The notes beneath the pieces are model-generated. The model searched no databases. It saw nothing but the letters and a program-made list of their open reading frames with translations, and was not told the DNA's origin. DNA of 64,000 bases. Source: Taishania sp. Its GTDB lineage: Bacteria > Bacteroidota > Bacteroidia > Flavobacteriales_D > Crocinitomicaceae. The stretch lies in assembly GCA_030150045.1 (NCBI GenBank), contig JASLGM010000020.1, positions 62,001 to 126,000 on the forward strand, read 5' to 3'. Position numbers and translations under genes: made by a program. This document shows, one piece after another, positions 8,292-16,615 of this stretch (its first letter is position 1; every line of letters begins with the position of its first letter).

Positions 8292-8450
8292 CATTCTATT
8301 TTTCGAATTTTGTAAGAACTTTTTTGTGAATATCCATATACGGAGCATCTTGATCGAATATTGTATGTATATTTTGCATCAAAATCATTTCTACATTCCT
8401 TTGATATTAACTATATTTACAACGTGTTTTACTAAAAACAAATACATCCG

Positions 8451-9581
8451 ATGAAACAAATTCAAATGGTAGACTTGATCACACAATATCAAGCCATTAA
8501 AACAGAAATAGATAGTGCAATTTTATCCGTTATAGAGAAAGCACAATTCATAAACGGTCCAGAAGTTCAAGCATTTCAGCAAGAATTAGAAAGTTATTTA
8601 GGTGTTAGGCACGTAATTCCATGTGCAAATGGAACTGACGCGTTACAAATTGCATTAATGGCCTTAGGTTTATCTCCTGGAGATGAAATCATCACACCTT
8701 CTTTCACTTATATTGCAACAACAGAAGTAATTGCATTATTAGGATTGAAACCCGTTTTCGTTGAAGTTGACAAGGATACGTTTTGTATTGACCCTAGCAC
8801 GATTGAAGCTGCGATCACTCCAAAAACAAAGGCTATTGTTCCAGTTCATTTATATGGACAAGCAGCAAACATGGAAGAAATCATGGCAATTGCCAACAAA
8901 CATAATCTATTTGTCGTTGAAGATAATGCACAAGCAATTGGTTGTAATTATACGTTCACAAATGGTGAAACAGTTAAGACAGGTACTATTGGCCATATCG
9001 GATGCACGTCCTTCTTCCCATCAAAAAACCTAGGTTGTTATGGTGATGGTGGAGCAATTTTCACAAATGATGATGCACTTGCTGCTCAAATTAGAATGAT
9101 CGCCAATCATGGTCAAAGCCAAAGATATTACCACGATGTTGTTGGTTGTAACTCTCGTCTAGATAGTATTCAAGCAGCCGTTTTAAGAATTAAACTACGC
9201 CATTTAGATTCATATTCAGCAAAAAGAAACGCTGTTGCGTCGCATTACGATACATTCTTAGCTCAATTCCCGCAGATAAAAACACCTGCAAGAGCAAGCT
9301 ATTCCAATCACGTTTTCCACCAATATACAATGGTTTTAGATGGAATTAACCGTGATGAATTAAATGCGTTTCTAGCTGAAAAGAATATTCCATCGATGAT
9401 TTATTATCCTGTGCCTGCACATCGTCAAAAGATGTTTGCTTCATTTGGAACAGCTGATTTAGATATGCCTGTGACAGATGATTTAACGGAACGCGTAATT
9501 TCATTACCAATTCACACAGAAATGGAACAAGAACAGTTGGAATTAATTTGTGCCTCTATCTCAGAATTCATAAATAAATAA
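8451..9581 (+). CDS. DegT/DnrJ/EryC1/StrS aminotransferase, WbpE-like
   Basis: A 376-residue PLP-dependent nucleotide-sugar aminotransferase. The PLP lysine is Lys192 in SFFPSKNLGCYGDGGA, with VVEDNAQAIG (Asp158) for the pyridine nitrogen and PCANGTDALQIAL for the phosphate. HLYGQAANMEEI and the overall spacing resemble WbpE of Pseudomonas, which aminates the 3-keto group of an oxidised UDP-GlcNAcA. The genes at 11884, 12461 and 13470 look like the matching WbpD, WbpB and WbpA, so this step fits. It is the first gene of the ten-kilobase sugar operon and its stop overlaps the next start by one base (TAATG). The exact substrate is inference. Confidence 0.88.
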   Translation: MKQIQMVDLITQYQAIKTEIDSAILSVIEKAQFINGPEVQAFQQELESYLGVRHVIPCANGTDALQIALMALGLSPGDEIITPSFTYIATTEVIALLGLKPVFVEVDKDTFCIDPSTIEAAITPKTKAIVPVHLYGQAANMEEIMAIANKHNLFVVEDNAQAIGCNYTFTNGETVKTGTIGHIGCTSFFPSKNLGCYGDGGAIFTNDDALAAQIRMIANHGQSQRYYHDVVGCNSRLDSIQAAVLRIKLRHLDSYSAKRNAVASHYDTFLAQFPQIKTPARASYSNHVFHQYTMVLDGINRDELNAFLAEKNIPSMIYYPVPAHRQKMFASFGTADLDMPVTDDLTERVISLPIHTEMEQEQLELICASISEFINK

Positions 9582-10900
9582 TGAAAAAAATTGCAGTAGT
9601 TGGAACTGGATATGTCGGCTTAGTAACAGGGACATGCTTTGCGGAAACGGGAAATATTGTTACTTGTGTTGACATAGACCCAATAAAAGTTGAGCGATTA
9701 AAAAATGGTGAGGTTCCCATTTACGAACCACACTTAGACTTTCTTTTTGAAAGAAATATTCGCTCCAATAGATTGCATTTCACAACCGATTTAGCCGAAG
9801 GGATAGCAGATGCTGAAATTGTTTTTTTAGCCTTGCCTACTCCCCCAGGAGAAGACGGTTCAGCAGACCTATCCTATATTCTGGGGGTAGCTGAAAAGCT
9901 TGGCTCACTTCTAAAAGACTATAAGGTTATTGTAGATAAGAGTACCGTCCCTGTAGGAACAGCAGAATTGGTAAGGGAAACCATTGCTAAAAAAGCGACA
10001 GTTATGTTTGACGTAGTTTCCAATCCTGAATTCCTTCGAGAAGGATTTGCAGTGGATGACTTCCTTAAGCCGGACAGAGTAGTAATCGGTTCTTCTTCTG
10101 CAAAAGCACAACAAATCATGAAAGAGCTATACCAGCCCTTTGTAAGACAAGGTAACCCGATTCTTTTCATGGATGAAAAATCAGCAGAATTAACAAAGTA
10201 TGCTGCCAATTCTTTTCTAGCGACGAAAATAACGTTCATGAATGAAATCGCAAATTTCTGTGAGTTAGTTGGGGCTGATGTTGACAAAGTACGCATTGGA
10301 ATTGGCTCTGATGCCCGCATTGGCAAAAGATTTTTATTTCCAGGTATAGGATATGGTGGTTCATGCTTTCCAAAAGACGTTCAGGCACTTGTTAAAAGTG
10401 GAAATGACAATAATTTCAACTTTCAGATCTTGAATGCTGTAATGGAAGTAAATGAAAATCAGAAGACCGTATTATTTCCAAAAATGCAAAATTTCTTTAG
10501 AGGAAACCTTAAAGGAAAAAAGATTGCTGTTTGGGGATTAGCATTCAAACCGGACACTGATGACATTCGCGAAGCGCCTTCATTATATTTAATTGAAAAA
10601 CTTCTAGAGGCTGGTGCAGATATAGTTGCGTTTGATCCTGAAGCTATGCCTAATGTTCAAAAAGTAATTGGTGATAAGATTAAGTATGCATCATCTGAGT
10701 ATGAGGCAAGTCACCAAGCGGATGCATTACTCATTTGTACAGAATGGGGGATTTTTAGAAATCCAGATTTTGACCGTCTAAAATCAGAAATGAAGGATGC
10801 AGTCATATTTGATGGGCGAAACCTCTTTGAAGTACAACGTATGATTGATCTAGGTTTTTATTACCAATCAATTGGTCGACAAATCGTAAATAAAAGATGA
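9581..10900 (+). CDS. ugd: UDP-glucose 6-dehydrogenase
   Basis: Oxidises UDP-glucose to UDP-glucuronate with two NAD+. The 439-residue protein has the Rossmann motif GTGYVGLVTGTCFAETG at the start, the NPEFLREGFAVDDFLKPDRVVIG block in the middle, and the catalytic cysteine Cys262 in GIGYGGSCFPKD. The C-terminal domain has WGLAFKPDTDDIREAPS. It belongs to the UDP-glucose branch of the family, unlike the second dehydrogenase at 13470. Its last four bases overlap the following UDP-glucuronate decarboxylase gene (ATGA), so substrate and next enzyme are translationally coupled. Confidence 0.95.
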   Translation: MKKIAVVGTGYVGLVTGTCFAETGNIVTCVDIDPIKVERLKNGEVPIYEPHLDFLFERNIRSNRLHFTTDLAEGIADAEIVFLALPTPPGEDGSADLSYILGVAEKLGSLLKDYKVIVDKSTVPVGTAELVRETIAKKATVMFDVVSNPEFLREGFAVDDFLKPDRVVIGSSSAKAQQIMKELYQPFVRQGNPILFMDEKSAELTKYAANSFLATKITFMNEIANFCELVGADVDKVRIGIGSDARIGKRFLFPGIGYGGSCFPKDVQALVKSGNDNNFNFQILNAVMEVNENQKTVLFPKMQNFFRGNLKGKKIAVWGLAFKPDTDDIREAPSLYLIEKLLEAGADIVAFDPEAMPNVQKVIGDKIKYASSEYEASHQADALLICTEWGIFRNPDFDRLKSEMKDAVIFDGRNLFEVQRMIDLGFYYQSIGRQIVNKR

Positions 10901-11883
10901 AAAAAATATTAATCACTGGAGCTGCAGGTTTCTTAGGTTCACATTTGTGTGATCGTTTTGTTAAGGAAGGTTTTCAAGTAATTGGAATGGATAATCTAAT
11001 TACAGGGAGATTAAAAAACATTGAACACCTATTCCCATTGTCGAACTTTGAATTCTACAATCATGATGTAACGAAGTTCATTCATATACCGGGAGACCTA
11101 GATTACATTTTACATTTTGCTTCACCTGCCAGTCCGATTGACTACTTAAAAATTCCAATTCAAACGTTAAAAGTAGGTTCGCTAGGTATTCACAACTGCC
11201 TTGGATTAGCTAAAGCAAAAAATGCACGAGTATTAATTGCCAGTACATCTGAAGTATACGGAGACCCTGAAGTGCATCCACAAACAGAAGAATATTGGGG
11301 AAACGTTAACCCTGTTGGTCCACGTGGAGTCTATGACGAAGCAAAACGGTTTCAAGAAGCAATAACCATGGCTTACCATACGTTTCATGGAGTAGAAACA
11401 AGGATTGTTCGTATTTTTAATACATATGGCCCCCGTATGCGCTTGAATGATGGTCGTGTATTACCCGCATTTATTGGTCAAGCATTAAGAGGTGAAGATC
11501 TAACCATCTTTGGTGACGGTTCTCAAACACGTTCTTTTTGTTATATAGATGATTTAGTTGAAGGTATTTATCGTCTATTACATTCCGATTATTCTATGCC
11601 TGTAAACATTGGTAATCCGGATGAGATTACAATTTCTGATTTTGCAGAAGAAATTATCAAATTGACAGGAACGAATCAAAAGGTAGTTTACAAAGAACTA
11701 CCTATTAATGATCCTAAACAAAGACGTCCTGATATTACTAAAGCACAAGATTTATTGGGTTGGGAACCAAAAATAGATCGTGCAGAAGGATTAAAAAGAA
11801 CTTATGCATATTTCCAAAGTCTTTCTACTGATGAATTAAATCAAGTAGACCACTATAATTTTGATAAATATATTATTCGATAA
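10897..11883 (+). CDS. uxs: UDP-glucuronate decarboxylase (UDP-xylose synthase)
   Basis: An extended SDR enzyme of 328 residues that decarboxylates UDP-glucuronate to UDP-xylose. The NAD motif GAAGFLGSHLCDRF is at residues 8-21, HFASPASPIDY follows, and the active-site pair is Tyr146 and Lys150 in GVYDEAKRFQEA. The stretch STSEVYGDPEVHPQ with EEYWGNVNPVGPRG is characteristic of UXS rather than of 4-epimerases. It directly follows ugd with overlapping codons, which supports a UDP-Glc to UDP-GlcA to UDP-Xyl branch. A UDP-4-keto-arabinose pathway enzyme is less likely because no formyltransferase domain is present. Confidence 0.92.
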   Translation: MKKILITGAAGFLGSHLCDRFVKEGFQVIGMDNLITGRLKNIEHLFPLSNFEFYNHDVTKFIHIPGDLDYILHFASPASPIDYLKIPIQTLKVGSLGIHNCLGLAKAKNARVLIASTSEVYGDPEVHPQTEEYWGNVNPVGPRGVYDEAKRFQEAITMAYHTFHGVETRIVRIFNTYGPRMRLNDGRVLPAFIGQALRGEDLTIFGDGSQTRSFCYIDDLVEGIYRLLHSDYSMPVNIGNPDEITISDFAEEIIKLTGTNQKVVYKELPINDPKQRRPDITKAQDLLGWEPKIDRAEGLKRTYAYFQSLSTDELNQVDHYNFDKYIIR

Positions 11884-12459
11884 ATGAATTATTTCGCACA
11901 TGAAACTGCAGTCGTTGATGAAGGTTGTACGATTGGAGAAAATACAAAAATTTGGCATTTTTCACATATAATGCCTAAATGTACAATAGGAAAAAGCTGT
12001 AACATTGGTCAAAACGTTGTGGTGTCCCCAGAAGTGATTCTAGGAAACAATGTGAAAATCCAGAACAATGTCTCTATTTATACAGGCGTAATTTGTGAAG
12101 ACGATGTTTTTCTTGGTCCCTCAATGGTCTTTACAAATGTAATAAATCCAAGAAGTGCTGTAAATAGGAAAGACCAATACGCAAAGACAACTGTAAAAAA
12201 AGGTGCCAGTATTGGTGCCAACGCTACTATTGTTTGTGGAAATGAAATTGGCGAATATGCATTTATTGGAGCTGGTTCAGTTGTAACAAAAAAAATTCCT
12301 GCTTATGCTCTAGTTGTTGGAAACCCAGCAAGGCAAATAGGTTGGATGAGTAAATTTGGGCACCGTTTACACTTTGATGAAAACGGAATAGCTAAATGCC
12401 CAGAAAGCACTGAAGAATATATACTAGAAAACAACACGGTTTATCCGGTAAAAAAATAA
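11884..12459 (+). CDS. Left-handed beta-helix N-acetyltransferase, WbpD-like
   Basis: This 191-residue protein is made of hexapeptide repeats (CTIGENTKIWHFSHIMPKC, then CNIGQNVVVS, NNVKIQNNVSIYTG, GASIGANATIVCGNEIG), the left-handed beta-helix of trimeric acyltransferases. IWHFSHI near residue 23 holds the histidine expected to be catalytic. The closest known role is WbpD, which N-acetylates the 3-amino group on a UDP-2-acetamido-3-amino-uronic acid using acetyl-CoA. The start codon abuts the uxs stop codon. The function rests on the fold plus the neighbouring WbpE-, WbpB- and WbpA-like genes. Confidence 0.88.
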   Translation: MNYFAHETAVVDEGCTIGENTKIWHFSHIMPKCTIGKSCNIGQNVVVSPEVILGNNVKIQNNVSIYTGVICEDDVFLGPSMVFTNVINPRSAVNRKDQYAKTTVKKGASIGANATIVCGNEIGEYAFIGAGSVVTKKIPAYALVVGNPARQIGWMSKFGHRLHFDENGIAKCPESTEEYILENNTVYPVKK

Positions 12460-12460
12460 C

Positions 12461-13489
12461 ATGTCTGAAAAAATAAAATTTGTTGTAATTGGTGCGGGGC
12501 ATATTGGCAAGCGTCATGCAGAAATGATTCGGAGAGAAGAGGAAAGTGAATTAATTGCTTTTGTAGACATTCGTTCACAAGAAGAATGCGCGGCACAGGA
12601 TTTTGATGTACCGTTCTTTACTACTATGGAAGAATTGTTTGAAAGCGGATTAGCTTTTGATGTAGCCAACATCTGTACCCCAAATGGTTTACATGCTGTA
12701 CAATGCTTATCAGCATTGAACAATCAAAAGCATGTCGTTTGTGAAAAACCAATGGCCCTTTCTAAAGCAGATTGCGAAAAAATTATTTTTAAGTCGTTAC
12801 AAATGTCAAAACAAGTGTTTTGCGTAATGCAAAACAGGTATTCTCCACCTTCCCAATGGATGAAAGAAATTGTAGAAAATAATATTCTTGGAGAAATTTT
12901 CATGGTCCAGTTAAACTGCTATTGGAATAGAGATGATCGCTATTACAAAAAAGGAGGCTGGAAAGGAACTGCTGATTTAGATGGTGGAACTTTATTTACT
13001 CAGTTCTCACATTTTATTGACATCATGTATTGGCTTTTCGGAGATATAAAAAATATTAAAGGAAAGTTTGCTGATTTTACACATGCTGAATCTACCTCTT
13101 TTGAAGATTCTGGAATTGTAAATTTTGATTTCATCAACGGTGGAATAGGATGTATAAACTACTCAACATCAGTAGCATTACAAAATCTAGAAAGTTCAAT
13201 TACTATAATTGGTAGTAAAGGAAGTGTTAAGCTTGGTGGACAATACATGAATGAAGTAGAAATTTGTCAAATTGAAGATTATCAAATGCCAGAATTAGCA
13301 CCTGTAAATCCGGCTAATGATTATGGACCTTACAAAGGTTCTGCTGCGAATCACAATTATGTAATAAAAAACGTAATCGACACCTTAAAAGGAAGGTCAT
13401 CCGCAACAACTAACGCCTTAGAAGGATTAAAAGTTGTAGAAATTATTGAACGCATTTATAAAGTAAGAAATGAATACATCAATCTATAA
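12461..13489 (+). CDS. Gfo/Idh/MocA-family oxidoreductase, WbpB-like
   Basis: A 342-residue NAD(P)-dependent sugar oxidoreductase with the Rossmann motif VIGAGHIGKRHAEMI at the N-terminus, CTPNGLHAVQCL, and the catalytic EKPMALSKADCEK block around residue 95. The C-terminal half has GTADLDGGTLFTQFSHFIDIMYWLFG, whose histidine is the usual second active-site residue. In the WbpA/B/E/D scheme it would oxidise C3 of the UDP-N-acetyl-uronic acid to the ketone used by the aminotransferase. Its 3' end overlaps the next gene by 20 bases. Confidence 0.87.
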   Translation: MSEKIKFVVIGAGHIGKRHAEMIRREEESELIAFVDIRSQEECAAQDFDVPFFTTMEELFESGLAFDVANICTPNGLHAVQCLSALNNQKHVVCEKPMALSKADCEKIIFKSLQMSKQVFCVMQNRYSPPSQWMKEIVENNILGEIFMVQLNCYWNRDDRYYKKGGWKGTADLDGGTLFTQFSHFIDIMYWLFGDIKNIKGKFADFTHAESTSFEDSGIVNFDFINGGIGCINYSTSVALQNLESSITIIGSKGSVKLGGQYMNEVEICQIEDYQMPELAPVNPANDYGPYKGSAANHNYVIKNVIDTLKGRSSATTNALEGLKVVEIIERIYKVRNEYINL

Positions 13490-14774
13490 TAAACTTGTAT
13501 CCAAGGAAGCAAAACTAGCTGTAATTGGTTTAGGCTATGTTGGTCTTCCAATAGCATTAGAATTTGCAAGAAAGATAAAAGTGGTTGGATTTGACATTAA
13601 TCAGCAAAGAGTTGATTTAATGAACAATAATATTGACCCATCGAATGAGTTAGAAGCTAAGGATTTTGAAAATTGTGATATACTTTTTACTGCGGATATA
13701 AATGATTTAAAAGATGTTGACTTCTATGTTGTTGCTGTTCCAACTCCAATAGATGCACAAAATAACCCTGATTTAACACCTTTATTAAAAGCTTCAGCTA
13801 CTGTAGGAAAGGTGTTATCGAAAGGAAATTATGTTGTTTTTGAATCGACGGTTTATCCTGGTTGTACAGAAGAAGATTGTGTACCTGTACTAGAAAGAGA
13901 GTCTGGGTTGACCTTCAATTCAGATTTTAAAGTAGGATATTCTCCAGAAAGAATCAATCCAGGAGATAAACAGCATACATTACAAAATGTAATCAAGGTC
14001 GTTTCTGGAAGTGATGAAGATTCATTAGAAAATGTTGCTAAAACATACGAATTAGTTGTTGACGCGGGAGTTCACAGAGCTGCATCAATTAAAGTAGCAG
14101 AAGCTGCAAAAATTATTGAAAACACACAACGAGACGTAAACATTGCATTAATCAATGAACTATCAATTATTTTCAACCGTCTTGGTATCAATACTTTTGA
14201 TGTACTTGAAGCAGCAGGAACAAAATGGAACTTCTTAAAATTTTCACCAGGTCTAGTTGGGGGGCACTGCATCGGAGTAGATCCGTACTATTTGACACAC
14301 AAAGCATTACAAGCGGGATATCATTCTAAAGTGATTACAAGCGGTCGTTATGTTAACGACTCAATGGGATTTTACATTGGTAAACAAACCGTAAAAAAAA
14401 TATTAGCTAAGGGAAAAAACATTCAAAACGCTAAAGTTTTAGTTATGGGAGCAACATTTAAAGAAGATGTAAGCGACATCCGTAATTCGAAAGTAATTGA
14501 TGTTGTAAACGAATTAAAATCATTCCAAGTAAATGTTGATTTAATTGACCCTCATGCTTCATCAGAAGAAATGGTACATGAATATGGAATTGGTTTAGTA
14601 GAATCCCCTTCTAAAGATTACGATGCAATTATTGTTGCTGTTAATCACAAAGAATATATGACTATGGACGAAACGGATTTCCGTGCATTACTGAAAGATG
14701 ATTTAGGAGTATTCATTGATGTTAAAGGTATTTTCAAGAATAAAATTAAACAATTAGAATATTGGTCTTTGTAA
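13470..14774 (+). CDS. UDP-N-acetylhexosamine 6-dehydrogenase (WbpA/WbpO/TviB type)
   Basis: A 434-residue nucleotide-sugar dehydrogenase of the branch acting on UDP-GlcNAc or UDP-GalNAc. It has VIGLGYVGLPIALEFARK for NAD, VFESTVYPGCTEEDC, GYSPERINPGD, and catalytic Cys267 in LVGGHCIGVDPYYLTHKA. The GYSPERINPGD and PGLVGGHCIG words separate it from the UDP-glucose enzyme at 9581. The only in-frame start gives a 20-base overlap with the preceding oxidoreductase. It would supply UDP-GlcNAcA (or GalNAcA) to the WbpB/E/D-like steps encoded upstream. Confidence 0.92.
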   Translation: MNTSIYNKLVSKEAKLAVIGLGYVGLPIALEFARKIKVVGFDINQQRVDLMNNNIDPSNELEAKDFENCDILFTADINDLKDVDFYVVAVPTPIDAQNNPDLTPLLKASATVGKVLSKGNYVVFESTVYPGCTEEDCVPVLERESGLTFNSDFKVGYSPERINPGDKQHTLQNVIKVVSGSDEDSLENVAKTYELVVDAGVHRAASIKVAEAAKIIENTQRDVNIALINELSIIFNRLGINTFDVLEAAGTKWNFLKFSPGLVGGHCIGVDPYYLTHKALQAGYHSKVITSGRYVNDSMGFYIGKQTVKKILAKGKNIQNAKVLVMGATFKEDVSDIRNSKVIDVVNELKSFQVNVDLIDPHASSEEMVHEYGIGLVESPSKDYDAIIVAVNHKEYMTMDETDFRALLKDDLGVFIDVKGIFKNKIKQLEYWSL

Positions 14775-14775
14775 A

Positions 14776-15834
14776 ATGAATTTCAAGAAAAGCATATTAA
14801 TCACTGGTGGAGCTGGTTTTATCGGCTCCCATGTTGCACGTCATTTTGTACAAAAGTATCCTGAATACAAGATTATTGTTTTCGACAAACTTACTTATGC
14901 TGGAAATCTTTCTAATCTAGAAAATATTGTAGAAGCAGATAATTTTGAATTCGTTCAGGGAGATATCGTCAAAGAAAAAAAAGTGCGGAAAACACTAAAA
15001 AAATATGCTGTTACTGACATCATTCATTTAGCTGCAGAATCACATGTTGACCGTTCTATTGATGGCCCTTTAGAATTTGTTAAAACAAATGTGGTTGGAA
15101 CCGTTAACCTTATGCAATGTGCCCGAGAATACTGGGGTAATTTAAAGGGACATATATTTCACCACGTTTCCACGGATGAAGTCTTTGGTTCACTAGGAAG
15201 TGAAGGATTATTTACAGAGTCAACTTCTTATGACCCGCGCAGTCCATACTCTGCCTCAAAAGCCTCTTCAGACCATTTTGTCCGTGCATTTAACCATACT
15301 TATGGGTTAGAGGTAAAACTATCTAATTGCTCTAACAATTATGGTTCTCATCATTTCCCTGAAAAATTAATTCCTTTAGTCATACTAAACATTTTAAACA
15401 AAAAGCCTTTACCGATTTATGGAGATGGATTAAATGTTAGAGACTGGTTATTTGTAGATGATCATGCCAAAGCGATAGATGTAATTTTTCATGATGGGAA
15501 AATTGGAGAATCATATAATGTTGGAGGATTAAATGAATGGACAAATATAGATTTAGTGAAAAAGATTTGTTCAATTATGGATCAAAAACTTAATCAACCA
15601 GAAGGAACAGCAAGTCAATTAATCACATTTGTGAAAGACAGAGCTGGACATGACCAAAGATATGCTATTGATGCTACCAAATTAACAAAAGAACTAAATT
15701 GGAAGCCATCCCTTCAATTTGAAGAAGGTATAGAAAAAACAATAGACTGGTACCTTGCGAACGAAAGTTGGATAGAAGGTATTTTATCTGGTGAATACAT
15801 GGAATACTATGATAAAATGTACGCAAAAAAATAA
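14776..15834 (+). CDS. rfbB: dTDP-glucose 4,6-dehydratase
   Basis: Converts dTDP-glucose to dTDP-4-keto-6-deoxyglucose, the entry to rhamnose and other 6-deoxy sugars. The 352-residue SDR shows GGAGFIGSHVARHFVQKYP, FDKLTYAGNLSNLENI, AAESHVDRSI, STDEVFGSLG (the Asp-Glu pair at 134-135 acts in dehydration) and SPYSASKASSDH (Tyr158, Lys162), all standard for RmlB. No rmlA, rmlC or rmlD is in the window, so the later steps must be encoded elsewhere. One base separates its start from the preceding stop codon. Confidence 0.94.
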   Translation: MNFKKSILITGGAGFIGSHVARHFVQKYPEYKIIVFDKLTYAGNLSNLENIVEADNFEFVQGDIVKEKKVRKTLKKYAVTDIIHLAAESHVDRSIDGPLEFVKTNVVGTVNLMQCAREYWGNLKGHIFHHVSTDEVFGSLGSEGLFTESTSYDPRSPYSASKASSDHFVRAFNHTYGLEVKLSNCSNNYGSHHFPEKLIPLVILNILNKKPLPIYGDGLNVRDWLFVDDHAKAIDVIFHDGKIGESYNVGGLNEWTNIDLVKKICSIMDQKLNQPEGTASQLITFVKDRAGHDQRYAIDATKLTKELNWKPSLQFEEGIEKTIDWYLANESWIEGILSGEYMEYYDKMYAKK

Positions 15835-15836
15835 AT

Positions 15837-16580
15837 ATGGAATGGTTTAAATTCCTTCAAAAAAAAGTCAAGGCGCAGCTGTCTTTTCATGAAATTGGAG
15901 TGGATATGCATTCCCACCTTGTACCAGGAATAGACGATGGGGTGAAAACACTAAAAGAGAGTATAGCCATTTACAAAAAAATGGCTGACCTAGGATATCG
16001 GAAAGTCATTACAACCCCCCATATAAATTTTGATTATTATCCCAATTCAAAAGAAAGCATACTTCGATCATTTGAGATAGTAAAACAAGAGATTGAGCGT
16101 CAAAATATCAATTTATCTTTAGGTGTTGCCGCTGAATACTTCGTTGACGAACATTTTAGAGAACTACTTTCTAAAAAGGAATTAATGCCTTTCGATGGTA
16201 ACAGAATATTAATCGAGTTTCCTTTTGTAAATGAACCAGATCATGTACAACACATTCTTTTTGACCTTCAATCTAATGGTTATAAACCTGTCATTGCCCA
16301 TTTTGAACGTTATTTATACTGGCACAAAAACATTGAGATGGCAACTCAATTAAAAGAATGGGGAGCTGAATTGCAATTAAATCTAAACTCAATATCTGGT
16401 CATTACAGTAAAGAAATAAAGAAACAAGCAGAAAAATTTATTCTGTCAACTCATGTAGATTTTGTTTCCTCAGATTGCCACAGAATTCAACACGTACAAT
16501 TAATGTCAGAATTGATCAACAATCCTCTTTTTCACAAAATTAAAGAATGTAATAATCTGTTAAATGAGACAATAGAATAA
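15837..16580 (+). CDS. CpsB/CapC-type PHP-fold tyrosine phosphatase
   Basis: A 247-residue manganese-dependent phosphatase of the PHP superfamily that in capsule systems removes phosphate from the Wzc/CpsD tyrosine kinase. The metal-binding motifs are DMHSHLVPGIDDG near residue 23, VITTPHINFDYYP near 58, VIAHFERY near 155 and SSDCHR near 215. It starts two bases after rfbB and closes the nucleotide-sugar part of the operon. No matching Wzc/Wza kinase or export gene lies in the window, so its partner is elsewhere. An exact substrate is not proven by sequence. Confidence 0.9.
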   Translation: MEWFKFLQKKVKAQLSFHEIGVDMHSHLVPGIDDGVKTLKESIAIYKKMADLGYRKVITTPHINFDYYPNSKESILRSFEIVKQEIERQNINLSLGVAAEYFVDEHFRELLSKKELMPFDGNRILIEFPFVNEPDHVQHILFDLQSNGYKPVIAHFERYLYWHKNIEMATQLKEWGAELQLNLNSISGHYSKEIKKQAEKFILSTHVDFVSSDCHRIQHVQLMSELINNPLFHKIKECNNLLNETIE

Positions 16581-16615
16581 AATTAAGTACGTAACTTGTA
16601 AAGAAAACACCATTC

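Noticed and set aside
8269..8454. 61-residue frame upstream of the WbpE-like gene
   Set aside because: Composition of AT-rich spacer, overlaps the next start, no ribosome binding site; it spans two divergent promoters.
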